Shown here: positions 1 to 9,271 of the stretch, in pieces | How positions within the stretch are numbered: the first letter of the stretch is position 1 | How the letters are laid out: each line of letters begins with the position of its first letter | Source: Candidatus Zixiibacteriota bacterium | GTDB lineage: Bacteria > Zixibacteria > MSB-5A5 > GN15 > FEB-12 | Direction: 5' to 3' | NCBI GenBank assembly: GCA_019038695.1 | Contig: JAHOYZ010000043.1 | Coordinates: forward strand, 1-49,131 | Length of the DNA stretch: 49,131 bases | The notes under the pieces: generated by a model | What the model was told of the DNA's origin: nothing | The model's input: only the letters and a program-made list of their open reading frames with translations | Databases searched by the model: none | Translations under genes and position numbers: made by a program

Positions 1-600
1 CATCGCCGGCCCCGTAGTTGACCGCCGAGGCAAAGGTGCCGTCGCCGTTGTTTTTCAGGATGGAGACGTTGTCGGAACCATAGTTGGCCACGGCCAGGTC
101 ATCATCGCCATCACCATCAAGATCAGCAGCATAGACAGAATAAGGAGCATCACCGGCCCCGTAGTTGGCTGCCGAGTCAAAGGTGCCGTCGCCGTTGTTT
201 TTCAGGATGGAGACGTAATCGGTAGGCAAGTTGGTCACGGCCAGGTCATCATCGCCATCACCATCAAGATCAGACGCATAGACAGAACGAGGATAACTGC
301 CAGCATAGTAGTTGACCGCCGAGGCAAAGGTGCCGTTACCGTTGTTTTTCAGGATGGAGACGTTGTGGGAACCATAGTTGGACACGGCCAGGTCATCATC
401 CCCATCACCATCAAGATCAGCAGCATAGACAGATTGAGGACCATCGCCGGTCCCGTAGCTGACCGCCGAGGCAAAGGTGCCGTCACCGTTGTTTATCAGG
501 ATGGAGACATTGTCGGAATTCCAGTTGGCCACGGCCAGGTCATCATCGCCATCACCATCCAGATCAGCAACATAGACTGAATTAGGATAATCACCGGCCC
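1..600. repeat. 147-bp tandem coding repeats
   Basis: The same landmark (catcgccgg or a close variant) recurs at about 1, 148, 295, 442 and 589, an exact 147-bp period, with very high nucleotide identity between units. The period is 49 codons, so the frame is kept. Units encode the FG-GAP-like repeats of the gene starting at 706. Confidence 0.9.
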
Positions 601-706
601 CGTAGTCAATTCTCGCATAAAACATAGGATCATTGGCGAAAGCGCCGGCAGACATCACTAAACAAAGTATAATTACTGCAACTGATAGAAGACGGTGATT
701 ATTCAT
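1..706 (-). CDS. Secreted FG-GAP/VCBS repeat protein, N-terminal part (runs off the left edge)
   Basis: Reading the minus strand from the ATG at 704-706 gives an open frame to the window edge. It starts with a typical signal peptide (MNNHRLLSVAV, hydrophobic core, cleavage probably after AGAFA) and continues as tandem 49-residue repeats. Each repeat has a calcium-binding-like core D-L-D-G-D-G-D-D-D-L-A-V followed by S-I-L-x-N-N-G-D-G-T-F. These are the hallmarks of FG-GAP/VCBS repeats, which build beta-propellers on exported proteins. The signal peptide and 5' leader closely match those of the next gene (start 6316), so the two are paralogous at their front ends. GGAG lies 8 nt before the ATG. 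The C-terminus and true length are outside the window, and function beyond an exported, probably surface, protein cannot be told. Confidence 0.85.
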   Translation of the reverse strand, partial: MNNHRLLSVAVIILCLVMSAGAFANDPMFYARIDYGAGDYPNSVYVADLDGDGDDDLAVANWNSDNVSILINNGDGTFASAVSYGTGDGPQSVYAADLDGDGDDDLAVSNYGSHNVSILKNNGNGTFASAVNYYAGSYPRSVYASDLDGDGDDDLAVTNLPTDYVSILKNNGDGTFDSAANYGAGDAPYSVYAADLDGDGDDDLAVANYGSDNVSILKNNGDGTFASAVNYGAGD

Positions 707-743
707 CAGAGACACTCCGGACTAAAAATTGTCATTTCAAGTC

Positions 744-770
744 GGTGGCACTTAGGACCGCATTACCACC
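744..770 (-). promoter_or_regulatory. Leader hairpin of the FG-GAP gene
   Basis: In the minus-strand transcript GGTGGTA (770-764) can pair with TGCCACC (750-744) around a 13-nt loop, a few nucleotides after the predicted transcription start. The same 7-bp stem with a 13-nt loop occurs at 6351-6377, where one U-G pair is a C-G pair instead. Its role is unknown. Confidence 0.5.
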
Positions 771-783
771 CTGCTATGGAAGA

Positions 784-812
784 AGTATACACCAAAACAG
801 CACAAAAGTCAA
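784..812 (-). promoter_or_regulatory. Sigma-70 type promoter of the FG-GAP gene
   Basis: On the minus strand TTGACT (812-807), a 17-bp spacer and TATACT (789-784) form a near-consensus promoter about 78 bp upstream of the ATG at 706. It is nearly identical to the promoter at 6390-6418. Confidence 0.75.
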
Positions 813-840
813 TGTGTAGGAAATCATATCTGGTGTAGAC

Positions 841-859
841 GTGGGCGTCTGCCGCCCAC
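841..859. repeat. Perfect short inverted repeat (GTGGGCG / CGCCCAC)
   Basis: GTGGGCG (841-847) and CGCCCAC (853-859) flank a 5-nt loop between the two secreted-protein genes. It could be an extragenic palindrome or part of a terminator for the minus-strand gene upstream; there is no T-run. No second copy was seen in the window. Confidence 0.4.
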
Positions 860-874
860 AAAACTGCAGCGTAT

Positions 875-889
875 TACCCCCGGCAGGAC
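875..889 (+). repeat. Candidate distal attachment site (copy of tRNA-Arg 3' end)
   Basis: The 15 bases TACCCCCGGCAGGAC are identical, in the same orientation, to 17907-17921, the 3' end of the tRNA-Arg gene. No gene or tRNA covers this copy. Its position, 17 kb from the tRNA with two site-specific recombinase genes at the tRNA end, is what an integrated element would leave. A chance match cannot be excluded. Confidence 0.5.
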
Positions 890-955
890 GTAATTAGAAC
901 TTACAAAGCCTTGTTACAGCACTTTCGATCAGTGGCATAGGGGTGTTTCCAAGGA

Positions 956-970
956 CCACCCGATGGGTGG
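956..970 (-). terminator. Possible terminator hairpin after the 5.3-kb gene
   Basis: CCACCC (956-961) and GGGTGG (965-970) form a 6-bp stem with a 3-nt loop, 13 bp beyond the stop codon of the minus-strand gene ending at 983. There is no U-tract, so intrinsic termination is only a possibility. Confidence 0.3.
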
Positions 971-982
971 AGGTAGTTCTCA

Positions 983-3900
983 TTACGGGCACGCCGCCGG
1001 AGCCGGACCTCCAGTAAACAAGTACGAAACGAGATAGGTCAGATCGGCGATATTGATCTCGCCATTACCGTCAACGTCACTTTCTTCCATGCACGGCGGA
1101 GGCGACCCTCCAGTGAATAGATAGGCCACGAGGTAGGTCAAGTCTGCGATGTTGATTTCATCGACCAAATCGTAGTCAACATTGGCGCGGATTGGGGGAA
1201 CGCAGCAGCCAAAAGGAATAGCTAACGAGAATGGTGATAAGGATGTCGTATAACCACAGATTGTGTTGGTTGCTGTATCCAAAGAATATGTAATATCTAC
1301 CCAATCAGGATCAACGAAGTGCATCAATCTCAGGTTTGCTTCTTCCTCTTGAGCAACTATGGCAGAATCATAAGTTATGCAAATTAGGATTGAGTCTTCA
1401 AAGGTAGCATCCGTAGTAATATTGTAGTACTCGGGATTGCCAGTCGGAACAATCTCAAAAGTCCCTTCACCCGGGTCCGGCCCACTGTCTGTTATGGTCA
1501 TTTCCGTTGTCCCTGGTGTTGAGACACTGTCAAAAGTAATATCAACATCATCCCCCAGATCTACTACTACACTATCACCAACGGATGTCTCAGCTTCAAA
1601 ACTGCACGAATCTCCTATACCATCCCCATCAAAATCTTCCTGTAGTGGGTTATATCTGGTTGGACAGTTGTCATCAGGACATGTGTTATAGGCGAACCCG
1701 GGATTGCCATATCCGTCATCATCAGTATCAGTACATTCATCACAAGCATCACCGATGCCATCATTGTCTGTATCTAATTGGTCATCGTTTGCTATACTTG
1801 GGCAGTTGTCACAAATATCACCTGTACCATCAAAGTCGGTGTCTTCCTGCTCCGGGTTGCTATCAGTTGGGCAATTGTCACAGCTGTCACCAGCGCCATC
1901 AGAATCAGTGTCCTCCTGAGCAGGATTGTAATGCGATAGACAGTTGTCGTCGTCGTCCGCGATTCCGTCACCATCGGTGTCAGGTTGTACTGTCAGGTTT
2001 ATCGCGATATACTGCGGCGAATTTGCGGCGCTTGCCGAGGTAATGGTCACAGTGTCGATATAGAAACCGGAGCCCAGTACCGTGATATCAACTGCACAGT
2101 CTACGACAGAGGGAGTCGTTGTGACACTTGGTGTCGGTGTCAGCCATGCTTCGCTGTTGGAAACGGAGAACGCAAGTGGATCACCGTCGGAATTGACTGA
2201 GAAACTCTGAGTGTTGGGGTTGGCGCCGCCTTCAATGGCGTTGAAATTCAGCATTATAGGATCGACAAATAGATTTGGAGGGGGAGGTTCGAGTTCTCTG
2301 ACAGTAAGTGCCCCTTCAAAATGGGGATAGATAAAGACCTGAGAATCATTCACGAACATCCATTCCGTTGCTATGCTGTAAGCCATCGTGTCAAACGTGA
2401 CGCTGTCACTTTCCGTCCAACCTGTAGCTGTGAAATAGTAACTTGCCCAGAGCCTGCGACCACTGGAATCCGCCGGTATGCAATGAGATATCCCTGCTGC
2501 ACCAAGCAAGAAACGCTGATTGGTGTTGGTAAGATCAATATCGTCATCTTCGAAAAAGTATGGACCAAACTCAAAGGGGGCAATGAGCGACGAAGCTTCG
2601 GTACTGTCCATCTGAAACTTGGGATTGTCCCAGGTGATACCCATAGAGAAACCTTTCAGATTCTCGTTCGAAAAAACATAGATGTCAAATCGTAATCCAC
2701 CGGGAATGGCCGATGGCACAAAGGCAACCGTGTCTGGTGCATTGAACAAACTATCGCAAGCATCACCGATGCCATCACCGTCAGCATCTTCCTGTCCCGG
2801 GTTGTTAACATCAGGGCAGTTGTCGCAGACATTCCCGACGCTGTCGCTGTCAGAATCCGCCTGGTTGGTGTTAGGATAGGTCGGGCAATTGTCGCAAAGA
2901 TCTCCAACACCGTCAGCGTCGATATCCTCTTGTTCTGGATTGTAATCATCGGGACAATTATCGCAGGCATCTCCTATACCATCAGAATCAGAGTCAGGAG
3001 TGGGATCACATCCGATCGGAAAACAATGAGGGCCATCCCAGCCCGGTACATACGGATCAATTCCGGTACTCCAGAGCCATTCGTTGGCTGAAGGATACCA
3101 GCACGAATCTATACAGAGGTATTTGCCGTCTGCGGCCTCATCAACACGAGTATGTAGAACATATACCTCAGAATCAAAGCCGACAGGTATACCGACATAT
3201 TGATCAACACCTCCAAACCCAATAGTGTCCGCGCCTTGGCCGCTGACACCAAATGAATTGATAAAGAACCAATACCAGCAATCCTGGACAGGTGATATTG
3301 AATCCCATGTAACTGGCTCCCATGTTACTGATGGATCTTCTGTGAGACCAGATTCATCGGTGGCACCATAGATCCTGAAACCATTCGTTCCTCCACGTAT
3401 GGGGCTATCATCTGCATTCGTAAGACGAAGATTAAAACTTATATCTGCATGAAGTGGAATCCAGTTACCAACAAGCCCGTCTACATTGTCTAATGACATT
3501 CCGCCCCTGGTGTTAGGGGCACATGGAAGTGTATCAAGACAATCTGTTAGTTCAGGTCCTCCCGCAAATAGATAATATGTAAGATATGCTAAGTCATGGA
3601 TATTTACCCCTTTACACCCACCAGCATTTGCCGCAAGCGGAACAACTGGTTCAGGACCTTCGCCCCAAAACCAGTCAGTCAGATAGGTCACATCCCCAAT
3701 ATTGATTCCTCCATCATTCCGTGCATCACCACAGATAAAGTCACAATGGTCACCGATGCCATCACCGTCAGCATCTTCCTGTCCCGGGTTGTTAACATCA
3801 AGACAATTGTCGCACAGATCGCCTACGCCATCACTATCAGCATCCTCTTGGGCGGGGTTGTCAACACCGGGACAGTTGTCACAGGCATCTCCCACAGTGT

Positions 3901-6316
3901 CACTGTCGGTGTCCGCTTGATTGGTGTTGGAATCGTCGGGGCAGTTATCTTCTGGGCATGTGTTAGCAGTAAATCCCGGATTTCCGAAGCCATCACCATC
4001 AGTATCAGTACAACTATCGCAGACATCACCAATGCCATCACTATCAGCATCCTCTTGACCTGCATTGGCAATTGTCGGACAGTTATCACATAAATCTCCG
4101 ACTCCATCATAGTCGCTGTCGATCTGGTTAGGGTTATAAACTGTCGGGCAGTTATCGTCATCATCAGCTACGCCATCGTCATCAAAATCACCCACAACAA
4201 CCAACTTGGTCACAAAGACATCGGCCATACCCCGAAAGGTCTGGTATGCTCCCTCGATTGGGAAATCGGTGGAATAAGTATAGCCGGTAATATAAGCACT
4301 ACCAACGTCGTTCAGTGAGATGCCACGACCTCCATCTTCACTACTCCCGCCAAGGTAAGTGCTGTAAACCAAAACATTGCCGGAAGAATTTAGTTTGGTT
4401 ACGAAGACATCATCACTACCCTGATCTGTTTGGTATTCTCCCTCTGTTGGGAAATCGGTGGAATTAGTAACGCCGGTAATATAAGCCTTGCCGGAACCAT
4501 CCACCGCGATGTCATCGCTGGTATCATAACCACTTCCCCCCAAGTAAGTGCTGTAAACCAATGTATCGCCGGAAGAGTTTAGTTTGGTGACAAAGACATC
4601 CCAGCTACCCTGATTGGTGGTTTGGTATGCTCCCTCAATTGGGAAATCGCCGGAATTAGAATAGCCGCTAATATAAGCGCTACCAGAGTCGTCCAGTGCG
4701 ATGTCGGGGCACCAATCATAACCACCTCCCCCCAAATAAGTGCTGTAAACCAAGGCATTACCTGAAGAACTTAGTTTGGTCACAAAGACATCCCAGCCAC
4801 CCTGATAGGTTTGGTATTCTCCCTCAGTTGGGAAATTGTTAGAGTAAGTACTACCGGTAATATATGTATTGCCAAAACCGTCCACTGCAATACCAGAACC
4901 CTGATCAATACCATCTCCCCCCAGATAGGTGCTGTAAACCAAAGCATTGCCGGAGGAATTTAGTTTGGTTACGAAGGCATCTTCACCACCCTGAAAGGTT
5001 TGGTATTCTCCTTCGGTTGGGAAATCCATGGACTGAGTTATGCCGGTAATATATGTATTGCCAAAACCGTCCACTGCAATACCAGAACCCTGATCAATAC
5101 CATCTCCCCCCAGATAGGTGCTGTAAACCAAGGTATTGCCGGAACTATTTAGTTTGGTCACGAAGACATCCCAGCTACCCTGATTGGCTTGGTATGCTCC
5201 CTCGATTGGGAAATCGGTGGAATGAGTAGAGCCAGTAACATACGCATTGCCGAAATTGTCCACTGAGATGGCATTGCCTCTATCTTCGTCACTGCCCCCC
5301 AGGAAAGTGCTGTACACCAAAGTATTGCCGGAACTATTTAGTTTGGTCACAAAGACATCGCTCTCACCCTGAAAGGTTTGGTATTCTCCCTCAGTTGGGA
5401 AATCAGGAGATACAGTCTCGCCGATAATATAAACATTACCGTTTCCGTCCACTGCGATGCTCCAACCTTTATCAGCAGCACTTCCTCCCAGGTAAGTGCT
5501 GTAAGATAATACCGGGTCAATGACCAGGGGTAGTGCCGGATCGTAGCTACTACTGAGTTCAAACCCAAAAGAATTATCACCTTGTAGTCTATAGATACCC
5601 TCTACCGGAACACGGCTGCTATTTTCTACTTGATAAATTACAGGGCGTTGTTCAACAACCTCACCCCATTTAGTTTCAATGACCAAATCTCCATTATCAT
5701 TTATTGAGATAGATTCTGCACCTTCATACTGTATCTCTATTTGCGAATAGTCAGCACCCGGGGATACAATAAAGTCATACTCCATCTGTTTGCCATTGCC
5801 GTAGTATTTCAGGTCAATACCGGTATAGATTTCTTCATAGACAATGGCATTGTAGTTGGGGATGTCGGTGTGCCATTCGTTAGGGTCGTTGCCGATGAAG
5901 TAGTTGCATTTGTACTCCATTATGTCAGCACTCACCATTCGAAGATTGGGATTTGCTCCTATGAATGACGCCTTGATGGCGATGGACTCGATGCTGTCGG
6001 GTTGTCTATCCATCATATCATCTGGCATCATACCATACCGCTTGTCTACAACAGAAATGGGATCACTATCTTCTGATTTGATTGTTCGAGTAAACTGGTA
6101 GACAGCACCATCGGATGTAAACCACATCGTGGCTCCACCGGCATTGGCGCGATAGAGGACCTGTTCATCCCACTGCCCTTGATTCTCGGTGAAGGCAAGC
6201 GGCATGGATGTAAGATTTCTTGTCACCGTGACTGACTGGTCATTGGCGGTCGCACCGGCGCACATTATGAGACATATTGCGACTACTGCAAGTGGGAGAA
6301 GGCGGTGGTTCTTCAT
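983..6316 (-). CDS. Giant secreted multidomain protein: SBBP propeller, thrombospondin type 3 and dockerin-like repeats
   Basis: This is a 1777-residue exported protein. The start is ATG at 6316, not the GTG at 6325, because GGAG lies 8 nt upstream and the region aligns with the start of the paralogue at 706. Rough order: signal peptide (1-27); a beta-rich N-terminal domain like those preceding SBBP repeats (30-260); seven SBBP repeats of about 63 residues (LVYSTYLGG ... ITG ... DFPTEG, 268-705); calcium-binding thrombospondin type 3 repeats ([13 protein letters not shown] type, 709-862, 1105-1187, 1445-1569); an internal dockerin-like pair (860-929); a cohesin-like beta region (1190-1340); a BACON-like domain (1345-1442); a C-terminal dockerin-like pair ([10 protein letters not shown], 1705-1776). 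It probably sits on the surface or in a matrix. No catalytic motif is visible. The dockerin-like end closely resembles that of the C25 peptidase at 34725-37244. Confidence 0.9.
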   Translation of the reverse strand: MKNHRLLPLAVVAICLIMCAGATANDQSVTVTRNLTSMPLAFTENQGQWDEQVLYRANAGGATMWFTSDGAVYQFTRTIKSEDSDPISVVDKRYGMMPDDMMDRQPDSIESIAIKASFIGANPNLRMVSADIMEYKCNYFIGNDPNEWHTDIPNYNAIVYEEIYTGIDLKYYGNGKQMEYDFIVSPGADYSQIEIQYEGAESISINDNGDLVIETKWGEVVEQRPVIYQVENSSRVPVEGIYRLQGDNSFGFELSSSYDPALPLVIDPVLSYSTYLGGSAADKGWSIAVDGNGNVYIIGETVSPDFPTEGEYQTFQGESDVFVTKLNSSGNTLVYSTFLGGSDEDRGNAISVDNFGNAYVTGSTHSTDFPIEGAYQANQGSWDVFVTKLNSSGNTLVYSTYLGGDGIDQGSGIAVDGFGNTYITGITQSMDFPTEGEYQTFQGGEDAFVTKLNSSGNALVYSTYLGGDGIDQGSGIAVDGFGNTYITGSTYSNNFPTEGEYQTYQGGWDVFVTKLSSSGNALVYSTYLGGGGYDWCPDIALDDSGSAYISGYSNSGDFPIEGAYQTTNQGSWDVFVTKLNSSGDTLVYSTYLGGSGYDTSDDIAVDGSGKAYITGVTNSTDFPTEGEYQTDQGSDDVFVTKLNSSGNVLVYSTYLGGSSEDGGRGISLNDVGSAYITGYTYSTDFPIEGAYQTFRGMADVFVTKLVVVGDFDDDGVADDDDNCPTVYNPNQIDSDYDGVGDLCDNCPTIANAGQEDADSDGIGDVCDSCTDTDGDGFGNPGFTANTCPEDNCPDDSNTNQADTDSDTVGDACDNCPGVDNPAQEDADSDGVGDLCDNCLDVNNPGQEDADGDGIGDHCDFICGDARNDGGINIGDVTYLTDWFWGEGPEPVVPLAANAGGCKGVNIHDLAYLTYYLFAGGPELTDCLDTLPCAPNTRGGMSLDNVDGLVGNWIPLHADISFNLRLTNADDSPIRGGTNGFRIYGATDESGLTEDPSVTWEPVTWDSISPVQDCWYWFFINSFGVSGQGADTIGFGGVDQYVGIPVGFDSEVYVLHTRVDEAADGKYLCIDSCWYPSANEWLWSTGIDPYVPGWDGPHCFPIGCDPTPDSDSDGIGDACDNCPDDYNPEQEDIDADGVGDLCDNCPTYPNTNQADSDSDSVGNVCDNCPDVNNPGQEDADGDGIGDACDSLFNAPDTVAFVPSAIPGGLRFDIYVFSNENLKGFSMGITWDNPKFQMDSTEASSLIAPFEFGPYFFEDDDIDLTNTNQRFLLGAAGISHCIPADSSGRRLWASYYFTATGWTESDSVTFDTMAYSIATEWMFVNDSQVFIYPHFEGALTVRELEPPPPNLFVDPIMLNFNAIEGGANPNTQSFSVNSDGDPLAFSVSNSEAWLTPTPSVTTTPSVVDCAVDITVLGSGFYIDTVTITSASAANSPQYIAINLTVQPDTDGDGIADDDDNCLSHYNPAQEDTDSDGAGDSCDNCPTDSNPEQEDTDFDGTGDICDNCPSIANDDQLDTDNDGIGDACDECTDTDDDGYGNPGFAYNTCPDDNCPTRYNPLQEDFDGDGIGDSCSFEAETSVGDSVVVDLGDDVDITFDSVSTPGTTEMTITDSGPDPGEGTFEIVPTGNPEYYNITTDATFEDSILICITYDSAIVAQEEEANLRLMHFVDPDWVDITYSLDTATNTICGYTTSLSPFSLAIPFGCCVPPIRANVDYDLVDEINIADLTYLVAYLFTGGSPPPCMEESDVDGNGEINIADLTYLVSYLFTGGPAPAACP
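4854..5131. repeat. Perfect 89-bp direct repeat inside the SBBP array
   Basis: Bases 4854-4942 and 5043-5131 are identical over 89 bp, offset by 189 bp, which is one 63-codon SBBP unit. The other SBBP units have diverged more, so this pair looks like a recent duplication or gene conversion. Confidence 0.85.
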
Positions 6317-6350
6317 CGAAGACACTCCTCATAATAGGTCTGTCAGAGTC

Positions 6351-6377
6351 GGTGGCACACAAGACCAGATTGCCACC
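6351..6377 (-). promoter_or_regulatory. Leader hairpin of the 5.3-kb gene
   Basis: In the minus-strand transcript GGTGGCA (6377-6371) pairs perfectly with TGCCACC (6357-6351) around a 13-nt loop that contains GGTC. It starts about 7 nt after the predicted transcription start. The matching structure at 744-770 keeps stem and loop length and also has GGTC in the loop. Confidence 0.5.
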
Positions 6378-6389
6378 CTGCTGTGGTGA

Positions 6390-6418
6390 AGTATACGCCG
6401 AAAAGACGAAAAAGTCAA
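6390..6418 (-). promoter_or_regulatory. Sigma-70 type promoter of the 5.3-kb gene
   Basis: TTGACT (6418-6413), 17-bp spacer, TATACT (6395-6390) on the minus strand, about 74 bp upstream of the ATG at 6316. Confidence 0.75.
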
Positions 6419-6452
6419 TGTGTAGGGTGTTTCGGTCCTGATGATCCACCTG

Positions 6453-6481
6453 TTGACTACGACGCGCTAAACTGCTATCAT
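6453..6481 (+). promoter_or_regulatory. Sigma-70 type promoter of the hsd operon
   Basis: TTGACT (6453-6458), 17-bp spacer, TATCAT (6476-6481), ending 33 bp before the chosen hsdR start. It diverges from the promoter at 6390-6418. Confidence 0.7.
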
Positions 6482-6514
6482 TCCCTCCAAACTAACAGCA
6501 GCAGTGCGGAGAAT

Positions 6515-9271
6515 ATGTCAGGGCCAGAAGACAAAGCGCGTGAACAGATAGACCAGCTACTGCAAGCGGCAGGGTGGCAAGTCCAGGATCGCGACAAGGT
6601 CAATCTGGGAGCTTCGCTCGGTGTGGCCGTTCGCTATTTTCAGATGAAAGAGAAGAACGAAGCTGACTATGTTCTGTTCGTTGACAGAAAGGCGGCTGGA
6701 GTTCTTGAAGCCAAAGCGGTCGGGATTCCTCTCGGCGGGGTGGCCGTCCAGACCGATAACTACCTTCGGCTGCTGCCTGATGGAATCCCCTCCTATGGCA
6801 CGCCACTGCCTTTTGCATATGAGAGCACCGGAGTCGAGACGATGTTTCGGGATGAGCGTGATCCGGAACCTTGCTCCCGGTCTCTGTTCGCATTCCACAC
6901 GCCGAGTCAACTTAAGAAATGGCTTGAGGAAGAAGGTACGCTCAGAGGGCGTCTGAGGGAGATGCCAGATATTGCCGATCCTCGCCTCTATGACTGCCAG
7001 GAAGAGGCTCTCGACGGCTTGGAGGAGTCTCTGAGACACTTCAAACCACGAGCCTTGATCCAGATGGCGACCGGCTCCGGGAAGACCTTCACAGCCATTT
7101 CGCAAATCTACCGACTCATCAAATTCGCCGGAGCCAAGCGGATTCTCTTTCTGGTTGATCGCAGGACGCTCGGTAAACAGGCAAGAAGGGAGTTCGAGGA
7201 CTACACGACACCCGATGATGGCAGGAAGTTCAAGCAGATATACAACATCCAGCATCTGACCTCTAACGTGCTTGACGATGTGAGCCGGGTTCACATCTGC
7301 ACTATCCAGCGGCTGTTTTCTATGCTCAAGGGTGATGCGGAGCTTGCTGAGGACCTTGACGAGAAGTCACCATGGGAGCTGGAGACCGGAACCAAACAAG
7401 CTGAGGTCAGATACAATCCGAGAATACCAATTGGCTATTACGATTTCATCATAACCGATGAGTGCCATCGCTCAATCTATCATCTCTGGCGACAAGTGCT
7501 TGAGTACTTCGATGCCTTCCTCATCGGCCTCACCGCCACCCCTTCCAAACAGACAATCGGTTTCTTCAATCAGAATTTGGTTACCGAGTACAGCCATGAG
7601 CGAGCCGTCGCCGATGGTATCAATGTCGGCTACGAAGTCTATCGCATCAAGACTGAGATAGGGGAAAAAGGCAGCCATGTCGATGCCGGAGTGTACATCG
7701 ACCGTCGGGACAAACTCACGCGCGAGAAGAGGTGGGAGTTGCTCGACGAAGACCTTGACTATAATCGCAATCAACTGGATCGGGATGTTGTCGCCGTAGA
7801 CCAGATTCGCACCGTTATCCAGACCTTCAGGGATAGAGCTTTACCCGAGATGTTTCCCGGACGGGGCGAGGTGCCCAAGACACTGGTGTTTGCTAAGGAT
7901 GATTCGCACGCAGAAGATATAACCGGTATCATCAAAGAGGAATTCGGCAAAGGTAACGACTTCTGTAAGAAAATCACCTATCGCACAACCGGCGAGTCGA
8001 CCGAGAGTCTGATAGCCAGCTTCCGCAACTCCTACAATCCTCGAATTGCCGTCACAGTCGATATGATCTCTACCGGGACCGACATCAAACCTCTGGAGTG
8101 TCTTCTCTTCATGCGGGATATCAAGTCCCGAACCTACTTTGAGCAGATGAAAGGTCGCGGCACACGCACTATCAATAAGGACGACCTTCAGCGGATCACT
8201 CCCGGTGCGAGGTTCAAAACTCATTTTGTCATTGTCGATGCAGTCGGAGTGTGCGAGTCAGACAAGACCGACTCCCGTCCGCTGGAACGTAAACGGACTA
8301 TTCCTTTTGAGAAGCTGCTCAACTCTATCGCCTTTGGAAACCGGGAGGATGATGTCATCAGTTCGTTGGCCGGTCGTCTGGCGCGACTGGATCAAACGAT
8401 TGAATCCAAAGACAGGAAGAAACTGACAGAAGCTGCCGACGGCACCGAGCTAAACACAATCATCCATGGGATGCTTGGCTCGATAGATGCCGACGCTCAG
8501 ATCGAACACGCCAAAAAGAAGTTTGCCGCCAAGACGCCGACCGAAGAGCAAATCACTGAGGCTGCGATTGATCTCAAAAACGATGCCTGCTCGGTGTTTG
8601 ACGATCCGACTTTTCGCGAGACGATTCTTGATGTCAAAAAGAAGTCCGAACAGACTATCGACAACCTGAGTAAGGACACTGTTACCTTCGCCGGGTTCGA
8701 CGAACAGGCACGGCAAAAGGCGGAGTCGATCATCACCAGTTTCAAGGAATTCATAGCGCAGAACCGCGACGAGATCACGGCATTGCAGATTCTCTATTCC
8801 CGGCCCTATGGTCAGCGGAAACTGACCGTCGAGACAATCAAGGCGCTTGCTGATTTACTCTCAGGTCAGGACCGTCTTATGACACCGGAAATCATCTGGC
8901 AGGCGTACGACCGTCTTGAGAGAGGGAGAGTTCGTGGGGTATCGGTACCCCGGCTGCTGACTGATATGGTCTCGTTGGTGCGGCATGCCATGGGGCACGA
9001 AGATATCCTTGAGCCGTTTGCGGAGTATGTCAACCAACGTTTCGATCAATGGCTGGGTCTGCAGAAGGAGAACGGCGTCGAGTTCACTGAAGAGCAGATG
9101 AAATGGCTCTTGATGATAAGGGACCACATTGCTACTTCCGCCAGTATCTCTAAGGATGATTTTGAGCGAGTGCCATTTAGTCAGCAGGGTGGACTGATGA
9201 AGGTCTTTCGTTTGTTTGGTGATGAGTACGAGAAGCTTGTTGATGAGCTAAACGAGGTGCTGGTGGCGTGA
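6515..9271 (+). CDS. hsdR: Type I restriction enzyme, R (motor/nuclease) subunit
   Basis: 918 residues. HsdR is the ATP-dependent translocase and endonuclease of type I restriction complexes. The N-terminal nuclease domain shows the D ... E-x-K pattern (EADYVLF ... GVLEAKA, about residues 48-66). Helicase motifs follow: Walker A MATGSGKT (about 185), DEAH-type box TDECH, motif III GLTATPS, and a motif VI-like segment GRGTR. Next comes a helical C-terminal region of the EcoEI-R type. The frame is open from 6383, but I start at ATG 6515: it follows a GGAG and the promoter at 6453-6481, and the usual N-terminal sequence begins there. The stop codon overlaps the GTG start of hsdS by 4 nt. No truncation or frameshift is seen. 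Confidence 0.95.
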   Translation: MSGPEDKAREQIDQLLQAAGWQVQDRDKVNLGASLGVAVRYFQMKEKNEADYVLFVDRKAAGVLEAKAVGIPLGGVAVQTDNYLRLLPDGIPSYGTPLPFAYESTGVETMFRDERDPEPCSRSLFAFHTPSQLKKWLEEEGTLRGRLREMPDIADPRLYDCQEEALDGLEESLRHFKPRALIQMATGSGKTFTAISQIYRLIKFAGAKRILFLVDRRTLGKQARREFEDYTTPDDGRKFKQIYNIQHLTSNVLDDVSRVHICTIQRLFSMLKGDAELAEDLDEKSPWELETGTKQAEVRYNPRIPIGYYDFIITDECHRSIYHLWRQVLEYFDAFLIGLTATPSKQTIGFFNQNLVTEYSHERAVADGINVGYEVYRIKTEIGEKGSHVDAGVYIDRRDKLTREKRWELLDEDLDYNRNQLDRDVVAVDQIRTVIQTFRDRALPEMFPGRGEVPKTLVFAKDDSHAEDITGIIKEEFGKGNDFCKKITYRTTGESTESLIASFRNSYNPRIAVTVDMISTGTDIKPLECLLFMRDIKSRTYFEQMKGRGTRTINKDDLQRITPGARFKTHFVIVDAVGVCESDKTDSRPLERKRTIPFEKLLNSIAFGNREDDVISSLAGRLARLDQTIESKDRKKLTEAADGTELNTIIHGMLGSIDADAQIEHAKKKFAAKTPTEEQITEAAIDLKNDACSVFDDPTFRETILDVKKKSEQTIDNLSKDTVTFAGFDEQARQKAESIITSFKEFIAQNRDEITALQILYSRPYGQRKLTVETIKALADLLSGQDRLMTPEIIWQAYDRLERGRVRGVSVPRLLTDMVSLVRHAMGHEDILEPFAEYVNQRFDQWLGLQKENGVEFTEEQMKWLLMIRDHIATSASISKDDFERVPFSQQGGLMKVFRLFGDEYEKLVDELNEVLVA

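Noticed and set aside
1-600. Regular repeats as a CRISPR array
   Set aside because: The period is 147 bp with no unique spacers; the units are in-frame protein repeats.
1437-2043. Plus-strand frames across the thrombospondin type 3 region
   Set aside because: They are shadows of the repetitive Asp/Ser-rich coding sequence on the minus strand.
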